This document shows positions 51,147-59,432 of a DNA stretch of 64,000 nt, piece by piece. The DNA comes from an uncultured Burkholderiales bacterium. Its GTDB lineage: Bacteria; Pseudomonadota; Gammaproteobacteria; Burkholderiales; Burkholderiaceae. The stretch spans positions 1-64,000 of the forward strand of contig CAMLJY010000036.1 in assembly GCA_946480465.1 (NCBI GenBank), written 5' to 3'. Position 1 is the stretch's first letter; every line of letters starts with the position of its first letter. The notes under the pieces are model-generated. The model was not told the origin of the DNA. It ran no database searches and saw nothing but the letters and a program-made list of their open reading frames with translations. Position numbers and translations under genes: made by a program.

Positions 51147-52214
51147 ATGCGCATCGCCCAAGTCGCGCCGCTCTTCGAGAGCGTTCCCCCGAAGCTGTAT
51201 GGCGGCACCGAGCGTGTGGTGTCCTACCTGACGGAGGCCCTGGTCGACCAGGGGCACGAGGTCACGCTGTTCGCCACCGGCGATTCGGCGACGCGTGCGC
51301 GGCTGGTGGCCGGCTGGCCGCGCGGGCTGCGCCTGGACGGACGCCTCCACCAGCACCAGCTGCCGCACCAGCAGCAGCTGGCCGACGTGGCATGCCTGCG
51401 CGAGCAGTTCGACGTCATCCACTTCCACACCGACTTCCGCCAGGCCGAGCTGATCCGGCGTTATCAACTGCCCGCGGTCACCACGCTGCACGGCCGGCTG
51501 GACCTGCCGGACGTCGCCGAAACGGTGCGCCGGTACCCGGAGATGGCGCTGGTGTCGATCTCCGATGCGCAGCGCGCGCCGCTGCACGGCGCGAACTGGC
51601 TGGCCACCGTGCAGCACGGCCTGCCGCGCGCGCTGTTCCGCGGCCAGGCGGGCTGCGGCCAGTACCTGGCCTTCCTGGGCCGCATCTCGCCCGAGAAGCG
51701 CTGCGACCGCGCGATCGAGATCGCCAAGCGCCTGAAACTGCCGCTGCGCATCGGGGCCAAGGTCGATCCGGCCGACCGGGCCTACTACGCCGAGCGCATC
51801 GCGCCGCTGATGGCGCACCCGCTCGTCAAGTTCGTCGGCGAGATCGCCGACCGCGAGAAGAACGAGTTCCTCGGCAACGCCATCGCGCTGCTGTTCCCGA
51901 TCGACTGGCCCGAGCCCTTCGGGCTGGTGATGATCGAGGCGATGGCCTGCGGCACGCCGGTGGTGGCCTTCCGCCATGGCTCGGTACCCGAAGTGCTGGA
52001 GGACGGCGTCACCGGTTTCATCGTCGACGACATCGACGAGGCCGTCGCCGCCACCGCCCGCTGCGCGCAGCTGGACCGGCGGCGCATCCGGGCGCGCTTC
52101 GAGCAGCGCTTCAGCGCCGAGCGCATGGCGCGGGACTACCGGCGCGTCTACCAGCAGGTGCGGCGCCACGCCGCCCTGCGCACCGCGCAGACCAGGGAGG
52201 CCGGCCATGCATGA
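51147..52214 (+). CDS. Glycosyltransferase family 4
   Basis: 355 residues, GT-B fold. N-domain 'MRIAQVAPLFESVPPKLYGGTERVVSYLTEALVDQGHEVTLFATGDS'; C-domain 'YLAFLGRISPEKRCDRAIEIAKRL' and the donor-site 'DWPEPFGLVMIEAMACGTPVVAFRHGSVPEVLEDGVTGFIVDD' with the EX7E-type glutamate pair. AAAGGA lies before ATG 51147. It overlaps the amylo-glucosidase-like gene by 8 nt. Acceptor and sugar are unknown; the pairing suggests work on a glucan or on a compatible-solute glycoside. Confidence 0.9.
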   Translation: MRIAQVAPLFESVPPKLYGGTERVVSYLTEALVDQGHEVTLFATGDSATRARLVAGWPRGLRLDGRLHQHQLPHQQQLADVACLREQFDVIHFHTDFRQAELIRRYQLPAVTTLHGRLDLPDVAETVRRYPEMALVSISDAQRAPLHGANWLATVQHGLPRALFRGQAGCGQYLAFLGRISPEKRCDRAIEIAKRLKLPLRIGAKVDPADRAYYAERIAPLMAHPLVKFVGEIADREKNEFLGNAIALLFPIDWPEPFGLVMIEAMACGTPVVAFRHGSVPEVLEDGVTGFIVDDIDEAVAATARCAQLDRRRIRARFEQRFSAERMARDYRRVYQQVRRHAALRTAQTREAGHA

Positions 52215-54438
52215 CACCTGCACCGAACGCCCGCATGGCGATTACCACATCAGCTCGCCCACCGCCCGGCTGGACCACCGCACGCGGGTGCTCAAGCACG
52301 CCGACAGCTTCGTCGTGCTCGACCGCCTGGGCAACGCCGAGAGCCAGGGCGCCACCGAGTACGGCCTGTTCCACCAGGACACGCGCCATCTGTCCCGGCT
52401 GACCTTGCACATCAGTTCGCGCGGCCAGCCTCCGCGGCCGCTGATGCTGCTGGGCTCGGCAGTGAAGGACGACAACGCGATGCTGTTCGTGCACCTGACC
52501 AACCCGCCGATGGAAGGCGGCGACGGCGCCGAAACGCTGCCCCAGGGCCTGCTGCACCTGCTGCGCACCCAGGTGCTGTGGCGCGGCGCGCTGTACGAGC
52601 GGTTGCGCATCCACAACTACAGCGGACGGCACGCGCGGTTCACGCTGCATGTCGGCTTCGACGCCGACTTCGCCGACATCTTCGAGGCCCGCGGCATGCA
52701 CCGCGAACGACGCGGCAGCCTGCGCCCGCCGCGGCTGGACGGCGACGCGATGCTGTTCCAGTACGAAGGCCTGGACCAGCGCCTGCGCGCAACCCGCGTC
52801 GAGTTCGAGGCCCTGCCCGCCGCGCTGTGGCCCGGCCGCGCCGATTTCGAGATCGACCTCGCCCCGCACGCCGCCTTCTGCACCCGATGGACCGTGCACT
52901 GCCGCAGCCAGGACGCCGCCGGTGGCCGTGCCGCGCCGGCGCCCGGGCTGGCCATGCCGGCGCAGGAGCCGCCCTGGTACGAGCAGGCCGAGGAACGCCT
53001 GCGCGCCGACATGCAGGCCGCGCGCGACCGCGAGCCGGCGCTCCACACCTCGAACACCCAGTTCGACCAGTGGATCCAGCGCTCGATGGCCGACCTGCAC
53101 ATGCTGGCCACCGACACCGGCCACGGCCGCTACCCCTACGCCGGCGTGCCGTGGTTCAGCACGCCCTTCGGCCGCGACGGCATCATCACCGCGCTGCAGT
53201 GCCTGTGGCTGGCGCCCGACCTGGCGCGGGGCGTGCTGCAGTACCTGGCGGCGATGCAGGCCAGCGGGACTAGCGACGCACAGGACGCGCAGCCCGGCAA
53301 GATCCTGCACGAAACCCGCGGTGGCGAGATGGCCGCCACCGGTGAAGTTCCTTTTGCGTGTTATTACGGATCGATCGATTCGACGCCGCTGTTCCTGATG
53401 CTGGGCGGCGCCTACCTCGAACGCACGGCGGACGTCCCGCTGGTGCAGGCCCTGTGGCCGCACTTCGAGCGCGCGCTGGCCTGGATGGACCACCATGGCG
53501 ACACCGACGGCGACGGATTCGTCGAGTACGCCCGCATGACCGACCGCGGGCTGGCCAACCAGGGCTGGAAGGACTCGCACGATGCCGTCTTCCACGACGA
53601 CGGGCGCCTCGCCGAAGGGCCGATCGCGCTGTGCGAAGTGCAGGGCTACGTCTACGCCGCGCGCCGCGCCGCGGCCGGCATGGCCTCGGCGCTGGGCCGG
53701 CACGAGCAGGCGCAGGCCCTGCACGCGCAGGCCGATGCCTTGCGGCAGCGCTTCGAAGAGGCCTTCTGGTGCGAGGACATCGGCAGCTATGCCCTAGCGC
53801 TGGACGGCCGCAAGCGGCCCTGCCGCGTCAGCTCGTCCAACGCCGGCCAGGCGCTGTACGCCGGCATCGCCAGCCCCGGGCGCGCGGCGGTCGTGGCGGC
53901 CACGCTGATGTCCGAGCCCTGCTTCAGCGGCTGGGGCGTGCGCACGGTGGCTTCCACCGCACCGCGCTACAACCCCATCTCGTACCACAACGGCTCCGTG
54001 TGGCCGCACGACAACGCGGTGATTGCCGCCGGCTTGGCGCGTTATGGCCACCACGACGCAGCGGCGCGCATCCTGGGCGGCCTGTTCGAAGCCTCGCTGC
54101 ACTTCGACCTGAACCGCCTGCCGGAGCTGTTCTGCGGCTTCGTCAAGCACGCGGGCGAGCCCCCCACGCTGTACCCCCAGGCCTGCTCGCCGCAGGCCTG
54201 GGCCGCCGCGGCGCCGCTGATGTGCCTGCAGGCCTGCCTGGGCCTGCAGGTGGACGGCGCGCGCGGCCTGGTGGCTTTCCACAACCCGGTGATGCCCGGC
54301 TTCCTGGGCCAGGTGCACCTGCAGGGCCTGCGCCTGCCGCAGGGCACGATGGACGTGCTGATCACACGCCACGAACAAGGCGTGGGCGTGCGCCTGACGC
54401 GCCGCGACGGCGACGTGGGCTTGGTGGTCTCGATGTAG
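52207..54438 (+). CDS. Amylo-alpha-1,6-glucosidase / glycogen debranching-like protein
   Basis: 743 residues from ATG 52207. The N-terminal bis-type debranching domain has 'HADSFVVLDRLGNAESQGATEYGLFHQDTRHLSRL' and 'RGALYERLRIHNYSGRHARFTL'. The C-terminal (alpha/alpha)6 catalytic barrel has 'YPYAGVPWFSTPFGRDGIITALQCLWLAPDLARGVLQYLAAMQ', 'TDGDGFVEYARMTDRGLANQGWKDSHD' and 'NPISYHNGSVWPHDNAVIAAGLARYG'. These contain the usual acidic catalytic candidates. Cytosolic. It hydrolyses alpha-1,6-linked glucose in related enzymes; the substrate here is uncertain. Confidence 0.88.
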   Translation: MHDTCTERPHGDYHISSPTARLDHRTRVLKHADSFVVLDRLGNAESQGATEYGLFHQDTRHLSRLTLHISSRGQPPRPLMLLGSAVKDDNAMLFVHLTNPPMEGGDGAETLPQGLLHLLRTQVLWRGALYERLRIHNYSGRHARFTLHVGFDADFADIFEARGMHRERRGSLRPPRLDGDAMLFQYEGLDQRLRATRVEFEALPAALWPGRADFEIDLAPHAAFCTRWTVHCRSQDAAGGRAAPAPGLAMPAQEPPWYEQAEERLRADMQAARDREPALHTSNTQFDQWIQRSMADLHMLATDTGHGRYPYAGVPWFSTPFGRDGIITALQCLWLAPDLARGVLQYLAAMQASGTSDAQDAQPGKILHETRGGEMAATGEVPFACYYGSIDSTPLFLMLGGAYLERTADVPLVQALWPHFERALAWMDHHGDTDGDGFVEYARMTDRGLANQGWKDSHDAVFHDDGRLAEGPIALCEVQGYVYAARRAAAGMASALGRHEQAQALHAQADALRQRFEEAFWCEDIGSYALALDGRKRPCRVSSSNAGQALYAGIASPGRAAVVAATLMSEPCFSGWGVRTVASTAPRYNPISYHNGSVWPHDNAVIAAGLARYGHHDAAARILGGLFEASLHFDLNRLPELFCGFVKHAGEPPTLYPQACSPQAWAAAAPLMCLQACLGLQVDGARGLVAFHNPVMPGFLGQVHLQGLRLPQGTMDVLITRHEQGVGVRLTRRDGDVGLVVSM

Positions 54439-54533
54439 CGCGCCGGCCGCAGCCCGCGCGGCACGCGGTTTGCGATGGATCAGCGTCCGCGCGGCACCAG
54501 CCGGCCGCACGGGCGTTCCGTGTGCCTGGCCGT

Positions 54534-54539
54534 TAGGAT
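54534..54539 (+). promoter_or_regulatory. -10-like TAGGAT, 9 nt before the hemolysin III gene
   Basis: TAGGAT at 54534-54539 and ATG at 54549. A transcript would carry no more than a few leader nucleotides. Confidence 0.3.
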
Positions 54540-54548
54540 GGCAGCCCG

Positions 54549-55202
54549 ATGATGCGAGACCAGACCCTCGGCGAGGAGATCGCCAACGCCCTGAGCCATG
54601 GGCTCGGCTTCGTGCTGTCGGTGGCCTCGCTGCCGATCCTGGTGCACCACGCGGCCCTGCGCGGCGGCCCGGCGGACGTGGTGGCCGCCAGCGTCTTCGC
54701 CGCCACGGCCATCGTGCTGTACCTGGTCTCCACGCTGTACCACGCGCTGCCGGCGGGCCGCGCCAAGCTGTGGTTCAACCGGCTCGACCACGCCTGCATC
54801 TACCTCTTCATCGCCGGCAGCTACATGCCCTTCCTGCTCGGGCCGCTGAAGGGCACCTGGGGCTGGTCGCTCTTCGCCGTGGTGTGGGGCGCGGCGGCAC
54901 TGGGCGTCGCGGCCAAGCTGCTGGACCGGCTGAAGCACCCGGTGTGGTCCACCGGCCTCTATGTCGCGATGGGCTGGGTGGCCGTCGTCGCCACCGCGCC
55001 GCTGCTGGAGCGCATGTCGTCGAACGGCCTGCTGTGGCTGGTGGCCGGGGGCCTGTCGTACACGCTCGGCGCGATCGTGTTCCTGTTCGATTCCAAGGTG
55101 CGCTACGCGCATTTCGTGTGGCATCTCTTCGTGCTGGGCGGCAGCACCTGCCACTTCTTCGCGGCGCTGTGGCACGCGCACGGCGGCATGCCGGCGGCCT
55201 GA
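54549..55202 (+). CDS. Hemolysin III / PAQR family membrane protein
   Basis: 217 residues with seven helices. 'EEIANALSHGLGFVLSVASLPIL', 'YLVSTLYHALPAGRAKLWFNRLDHACIYLFIAGSYMPFLL' and 'AHFVWHLFVLGGSTCHFFAALW' carry the conserved S-H-D-H-H set proposed to bind zinc in the PAQR/hemolysin III superfamily. Bacterial YqfA-like proteins may be ceramidase-like hydrolases or affect membrane energetics; 'hemolysin' is a historical name. Confidence 0.9.
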   Translation: MMRDQTLGEEIANALSHGLGFVLSVASLPILVHHAALRGGPADVVAASVFAATAIVLYLVSTLYHALPAGRAKLWFNRLDHACIYLFIAGSYMPFLLGPLKGTWGWSLFAVVWGAAALGVAAKLLDRLKHPVWSTGLYVAMGWVAVVATAPLLERMSSNGLLWLVAGGLSYTLGAIVFLFDSKVRYAHFVWHLFVLGGSTCHFFAALWHAHGGMPAA

Positions 55203-55746
55203 GCGCCTGTGAACCCAGGCCACCCGCACGGCCTGCACGACGTGCCTGCGCCACCGCCCTGAGAGACACCCCGGCGCGGGCGCGATTCATCGGTTCACGG
55301 GCTCTCTGACGCTCACACCGGCCCGCTCGCGTCCGCATCCACCGCCGCCGGCAGCGGCGGCAGCTCGTTCGCCAGATCGCTGCTGGCCGGGCACCCACGC
55401 CGCCCAGGCGCGCGCCGAGGCGTTCGCCGGCCAGCGCCCAACCGGCCTCGCCGGCGGCCTGCAGCGGCAGCAGGGTGAAGTTCAGCAGGCGCCGGAAGCC
55501 CGTGCCACCCGCGCAAGACATTGCTCGCCTGTGTCCGGCCGGCGTTGGTGCGTCAAGCAAGCGCAACCGGAAGACAGCAAGGAAAGCAAATGCCGGTTGA
55601 CAGGGCAAACCTGTCGGCCGAAGTTCGCGCGCGCGCGCTGAAGGAGTCGTCGGCGCGGCATGGCCTCGCCTTGATCACGCGTTCACGGGCCGGGGGCCGC
55701 TCCGCCATCGCACATGCAATCTTCGACATCCCCGCGGGGAGGGCAC
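55203..55746. other. 544-bp gap before the SEDS/PBP/FHA operon
   Basis: No intact gene is convincing here. It contains a possible frameshifted small coding remnant on the minus strand (55313-55521). Near its end is the palindrome CCCCGCGGGG at 55732-55741, whose right arm merges into the Shine-Dalgarno of the next gene. The promoter of the downstream operon should lie in this gap, but no clear -35/-10 pair was identified. Confidence 0.6.
55313..55521 (-). pseudogene. Possible frameshifted small gene
   Basis: From ATG 55521 one frame reads 'MSCAGGTGFRRLLNFTLLPL' and continues about 20 residues with protein-like composition to about 55401. The natural-looking end 'CPASSDLANELPPLPAAVDA' with a stop at 55313 lies in another frame. 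A single-base shift near 55400 would join them into a protein of about 68 residues. It could be a decayed gene, a sequencing error or chance. Confidence 0.22.
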
Positions 55747-56829
55747 ATGGCAGTCTGGCGCCATTGGATGGGCATGCTGGCTTCCGCGCTGCGCCTGCTG
55801 GTGCTGGCCGCGGCCGCGCTCGGCAGCAGCGGAACGTCGGCGCAGGGCCGGCCGCGCATCGACGGCTTCGACGTCGAACGGGTGGCCGAGCTGGTGGCGG
55901 GCACGCGCCTGAATTTCAGCGTGTTCGGCAGCCCCGGCGCGCAGGTGGTGCTGCAGATCGAAGGCGTGCGCCGCCCGGTGCCGCTGCGCGAGCTGCAGCC
56001 GGGCGTGTACGACGGCAGCCACGTGCTGGAACCCGGCGAGTCGATCGCGGCGGACGCCCGCGTCGTCGCGACGCTGCGCAGCGGCGGCGACGAGGTGCGT
56101 GCCATGCTGGACGAACCGCTGCTGCTGGGCGACCGACTGCCGGCGGCATCCGCCCGCGGCGCTGACCTGCGGCCATCGGCCGAGGCGCCCCCACCCACCG
56201 AGTCTCGGCCGTCGGCCGGGCCGCTGCCAGCGGCCGAGGCACACCCATCGGCCGGGCCGCAGCCCCTGGCCGAGCCGCTGCCATCGGCCCAGGAGCCCGC
56301 CAGGCGCACGGCGCCACCGGCCGCGCCGCCCGCGGACGGGCCGTCTCCCGCCCGGGGCCCGGCCGCACCGGCGCCCGAGCCGGCCCTGTGCCCCGACTGC
56401 GCCCTCGTCGAATCCATCCGCCCGCTGCCGGCTGACAAGCGCCCGCCGCCTTCGGCCGCCGGCCACCTGCTCGGCGGGCTGCTCGGCGGGCTGCTCGGCG
56501 GGCTGTTCGGCGGGCTGTTCGGCGAGCGGGTCGGTGCCGCTGTCGACCATCACGTCGCGCGGGTGACCGGGGCGGTCGAGCGCGCGGTCCTTGGCCGGCC
56601 GCTGGACGAAGCGCCGACCGGCGGCACCGAGGTCGTGCTGCGCCTGCCGAACGGCCAGCGCCTGCTGCGCATCTACGACCGCGCGCCCGACCTGCGCGTG
56701 GGCGACGTGCTGCGCCGCGGCAGCGGCCTCGGCGGCGCGCGCAGCGAACGGCTGCTGGACAGCCTGCCCGCGCCGCATCGCCGGCCGCCGCTGAAGTCGC
56801 AGCAGCTGGCGGGCCTGCCCGTGCCATGA
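55747..56829 (+). CDS. Exported glycine-zipper protein, first gene of the SEDS/PBP/FHA operon
   Basis: 360 residues from ATG 55747, behind GGGGAGG. A signal peptide (about residues 9-33) precedes a beta-rich domain ('LVAGTRLNFSVFGSPGAQVVLQIEGVRRPVPLRELQPGVYDGSHVL', residues 50-130). A Pro/Ala-rich linker (about 135-215) contains repeated 'SAGPLPAAEA'-like units and is followed by a CPDC pair. A glycine zipper of five four-residue repeats (L-L/F-G-G, about residues 241-260) is encoded by 12-bp tandem repeats, and a C-terminal domain contains 'TEVVLRLPNGQRLLRIYDRAPDLRVGDVLRRG'. The glycine zipper suggests insertion into a membrane. No family was recognised. It overlaps the SEDS gene by 4 nt. 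Confidence 0.75.
   Translation: MAVWRHWMGMLASALRLLVLAAAALGSSGTSAQGRPRIDGFDVERVAELVAGTRLNFSVFGSPGAQVVLQIEGVRRPVPLRELQPGVYDGSHVLEPGESIAADARVVATLRSGGDEVRAMLDEPLLLGDRLPAASARGADLRPSAEAPPPTESRPSAGPLPAAEAHPSAGPQPLAEPLPSAQEPARRTAPPAAPPADGPSPARGPAAPAPEPALCPDCALVESIRPLPADKRPPPSAAGHLLGGLLGGLLGGLFGGLFGERVGAAVDHHVARVTGAVERAVLGRPLDEAPTGGTEVVLRLPNGQRLLRIYDRAPDLRVGDVLRRGSGLGGARSERLLDSLPAPHRRPPLKSQQLAGLPVP
56467..56526 (+). repeat. Five 12-bp in-frame tandem repeats encoding a glycine zipper
   Basis: CTGCTCGGCGGG three times (56467-56502), CTGTTCGGCGGG once (56503-56514) and CTGTTCGGCGAG once (56515-56526). Each unit encodes Leu-Leu/Phe-Gly-Gly/Glu, so gain or loss of copies would change the membrane-helix length without shifting frame. 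Confidence 0.9.
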
Positions 56830-59432
56830 GCCTCGCCGCCCCGCCCGGCCGGACGATCGCCGGGACGCTCTCTTCAACCGATAGGCCGCCGGTGCCCGCC
56901 ACGGTCGGAGCCACTTCCGGCACGGACGGACCTGCCCCCGGCACGGCGCGGCGCCGCCGGCACCACACGCTGCCGGCGCCGATCACCGAGGCCTTGTTGC
57001 TGGGCCTGGTCATCGCCACGCTGTGGCCCGCCTTCCAGCGCGTGGCCGCATTCGGCGATGGCCGCGACCAGCGCTTCGCCGCGCGCGGGCTCGAACTCGG
57101 CGCGCTGCCCGAGCCGGTGCTGCCCGCCGCCTGCACGCTGGTGGCCGACGCCGCCGACCCGCTGCTGCAGGACCGCCTGTGCGGCGGCCCGCGCTGGCCC
57201 GGCAGCGCCACCCGCGCCGGCTTGCCCGCCGGCCCTTCCCCCGGCCCTTCCCCCGACCCGTCCCCAGCGTGGCCCGAGCCGCTGCGCCAGGCCGCCACCC
57301 GTGCCACCCGCGCACTGGCCGCGCCGGTGGCCGAAGCGCAGGCCCAGGCGCAGGACCTGCGGCAGCGCCAGCGCGAGGGCATCGGCGACCTGCGCGCGCT
57401 GGCCGACGCCGCGGCCGCGATCGAAGCCGACATCGCACCGCACCTCGCGCGCTTCCAGCTGCGCGGCGGCAGCCCGCTGCCGCTGCAGTGCCTGGTGGAC
57501 GAGGCCGAAGCGGCCGCCGCCACCCGCGCCGCCACCCGCGCCGCCACGCCCTCGGTCACCCCCGCCGCCACTCCCGCCGCCCGTGCCAACGCCTGGCTGC
57601 TCCAGGCCGCCGCGCTGGACGGCCACCGTGCCACCGGCACGCTGGCGCGCCAGGTGGCGCTGCCGCCGCAAGCCCCGGGGCGCGAAGGCTGCGCCGCCGA
57701 CCCCGCGGCCCGGCTCGGCGCCGCCGCGGCGCTGATGGCCGATGCCCGGCAGGCCCGCCAGCGCACCGCCAAGGACGAGGCGATGCGCGCCCTGCTGCCC
57801 GGCGCCGGCCTGCAGTGGGCCGGCGCGATGCTGCTCGGCTACGGCCTGCTCCGCCTCAGCCGCGTCGCGCGCCAGGCCGGGCCCGGCATCGCCGCATCGC
57901 TGGGCGCCTGGGCCATCGCCGCCTGGCTGGCCCGCGTGCCTTGGCCGCTGGCGGGCGCGCGCGCCTTCGAGCCCGCGCGTGCCGACGCCACGTGGACCGG
58001 CGCGCCGGCCGGCTTCGTCCTCGCGCTGGCCCTGGCGGCGCTGCTGATGGCGCTGGCAGCGGCCGGGCGCGCCCGGCCCCCGGCCGATCCGATGCCGGCC
58101 CAGGCGCCCAGCACGCGCCTGGGCTACCCCGGGCTGGCGCTGGCCACCGGCATCGGCTGGCTGCTGTTGCTGGAGCTGTCGGCGCACGGCCACCCGGTCA
58201 ACCGCTACCTGGCGCTGTACCACCAGGGCCACCTGTGGCTGGGCCTGCTGGTGTTCTCGGTGCTGCTGTTCGCGCGGCGGCCGCTGGCGCAGGCGCTGGC
58301 CCGCGGGCTGTCGGCGCTCGGGGGCCGCACGCACCGGCTGGCGGCGTGGTTGACGCCCGCCGCGGCCGCCATGCTGGTGGCCGCGGCCGCACTGGCCGCG
58401 GTGCTGGCCTTCGGCACGCTGCTGGCCAACCTGCGCCAGTTCACCTCGGAGCTGGGCCGCATCTGGCTGATCGTCGGCGCCGCCTGGTTCTTCTTCCTGC
58501 GCGCCGGCCCGCTGGCGCGGCGCCTGGCCGAAAGCGGTGCCGCCCACGTGCCGATCGTGCGCTATCTGTGGCCGCTGCTGCTGGTGGTCGGCGTGCTGGT
58601 CGCGGCCATGGTGTTGACGCGCGACATGGGCCCGCTGCTGATCGCCGGCTATGGCAGCGGCGCCTTCATCGGCGCGGCGCTCGCGGCCTGGTGCCATGCG
58701 CGCGGCGCCCGGCCGGGAGGCTGCTTCGCGCTGGCGCTGGCCGTCTTCGCGCTGTGGATCGCCGCGGTCACCGCCGCGCTGTTCCAGGGCGGCAGCGTGG
58801 ATGCGGTGACCGCAGCCCGCCTGGAAAGCCTGGCCGCGCCGCTCGCCTCCACCAACGACCAGCTGGCGCTGGTCAGCTGGTTCCAGCGCGCCTCGCCCCC
58901 CGAAGGCCACGGCCTGGGCGCGGTGCCCTGGTGCGGCCATGCCGCCGCGGCGCAGTGCAGCGGCGTGCCGGCGCAGGTGCACAGCGACTACACCTTCACC
59001 GCGCTGGTCGGCGTCTGGGGCGCGACCGCGGCCTGGGGCATGGCGCTGGGCACCGCCGTCTGGCTGCACCGGCTCGTCCGCCACCACGGCCGCGTCACCG
59101 GCGGCGAGCCGCGCCTGCTGGCCCGCGGCGGCCGCCTGGTGCCCGACGGCCAGGCCCTGCTGAGCTGGATCGCCGTCGGCTGGGTGGTGCTCACGCTGTG
59201 CCAGCTCGCCGTCACCGTGGCCGGCAACCTGGCGGTGCTGCCGCTCACCGGCGTCACCTTCCCCTTCGTCAGCTACGGCATGACCTCGCTGGTCGTGAAC
59301 CTGGCCTTCCTGGCGCTCAGCCTGAACGTGGACCTGCCCGAGGGACGGACGGCGCCTGCGCTCGGCCCCGCCGAAGAAGGCGCTCTTCCCGCGGGGAGGA
59401 TGCAGCACGGTGACGGGAGGGCCGTCGCGTGA
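56826..59432 (+). CDS. Oversized SEDS (FtsW/RodA/SpoVE) family protein
   Basis: 868 residues, about twice the usual SEDS length. Residues 1-320 are an extension: a Pro/Thr-rich head, one helix (about 53-70), and a 240-residue Ala-rich, partly coiled periplasmic region ('AQAQAQDLRQRQREGIGDLRALADAAAAIEAD'). Residues 325-850 carry about ten or more helices. SEDS hallmarks are 'LTRDMGPLLIAGYGSG' (D600), 'PAQVHSDYTFTALVGVWG' with D721 at the position of the catalytic aspartate of RodA/FtsW, and 'TGVTFPFVSYGMTSLVVNLAFLALSLNVD'. SEDS enzymes polymerise lipid II into glycan strands with a class B PBP. Here the PBP gene follows at once (GTGA overlap). FtsW and RodA proper should be encoded elsewhere. 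Confidence 0.85.
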   Translation: MSLAAPPGRTIAGTLSSTDRPPVPATVGATSGTDGPAPGTARRRRHHTLPAPITEALLLGLVIATLWPAFQRVAAFGDGRDQRFAARGLELGALPEPVLPAACTLVADAADPLLQDRLCGGPRWPGSATRAGLPAGPSPGPSPDPSPAWPEPLRQAATRATRALAAPVAEAQAQAQDLRQRQREGIGDLRALADAAAAIEADIAPHLARFQLRGGSPLPLQCLVDEAEAAAATRAATRAATPSVTPAATPAARANAWLLQAAALDGHRATGTLARQVALPPQAPGREGCAADPAARLGAAAALMADARQARQRTAKDEAMRALLPGAGLQWAGAMLLGYGLLRLSRVARQAGPGIAASLGAWAIAAWLARVPWPLAGARAFEPARADATWTGAPAGFVLALALAALLMALAAAGRARPPADPMPAQAPSTRLGYPGLALATGIGWLLLLELSAHGHPVNRYLALYHQGHLWLGLLVFSVLLFARRPLAQALARGLSALGGRTHRLAAWLTPAAAAMLVAAAALAAVLAFGTLLANLRQFTSELGRIWLIVGAAWFFFLRAGPLARRLAESGAAHVPIVRYLWPLLLVVGVLVAAMVLTRDMGPLLIAGYGSGAFIGAALAAWCHARGARPGGCFALALAVFALWIAAVTAALFQGGSVDAVTAARLESLAAPLASTNDQLALVSWFQRASPPEGHGLGAVPWCGHAAAAQCSGVPAQVHSDYTFTALVGVWGATAAWGMALGTAVWLHRLVRHHGRVTGGEPRLLARGGRLVPDGQALLSWIAVGWVVLTLCQLAVTVAGNLAVLPLTGVTFPFVSYGMTSLVVNLAFLALSLNVDLPEGRTAPALGPAEEGALPAGRMQHGDGRAVA

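Noticed and set aside
54549..55202. Hemolysin / toxin function for the hemolysin III family gene
   Set aside because: The name is historical; the sequence shows a PAQR-type membrane protein with metal-binding residues, not a pore-forming toxin.
56874..59408. 844-codon minus-strand open frame opposite the SEDS gene
   Set aside because: Gln/Arg/Gly/His-rich mirror composition, no motifs; the plus-strand frame has clear SEDS motifs and coupled overlaps.
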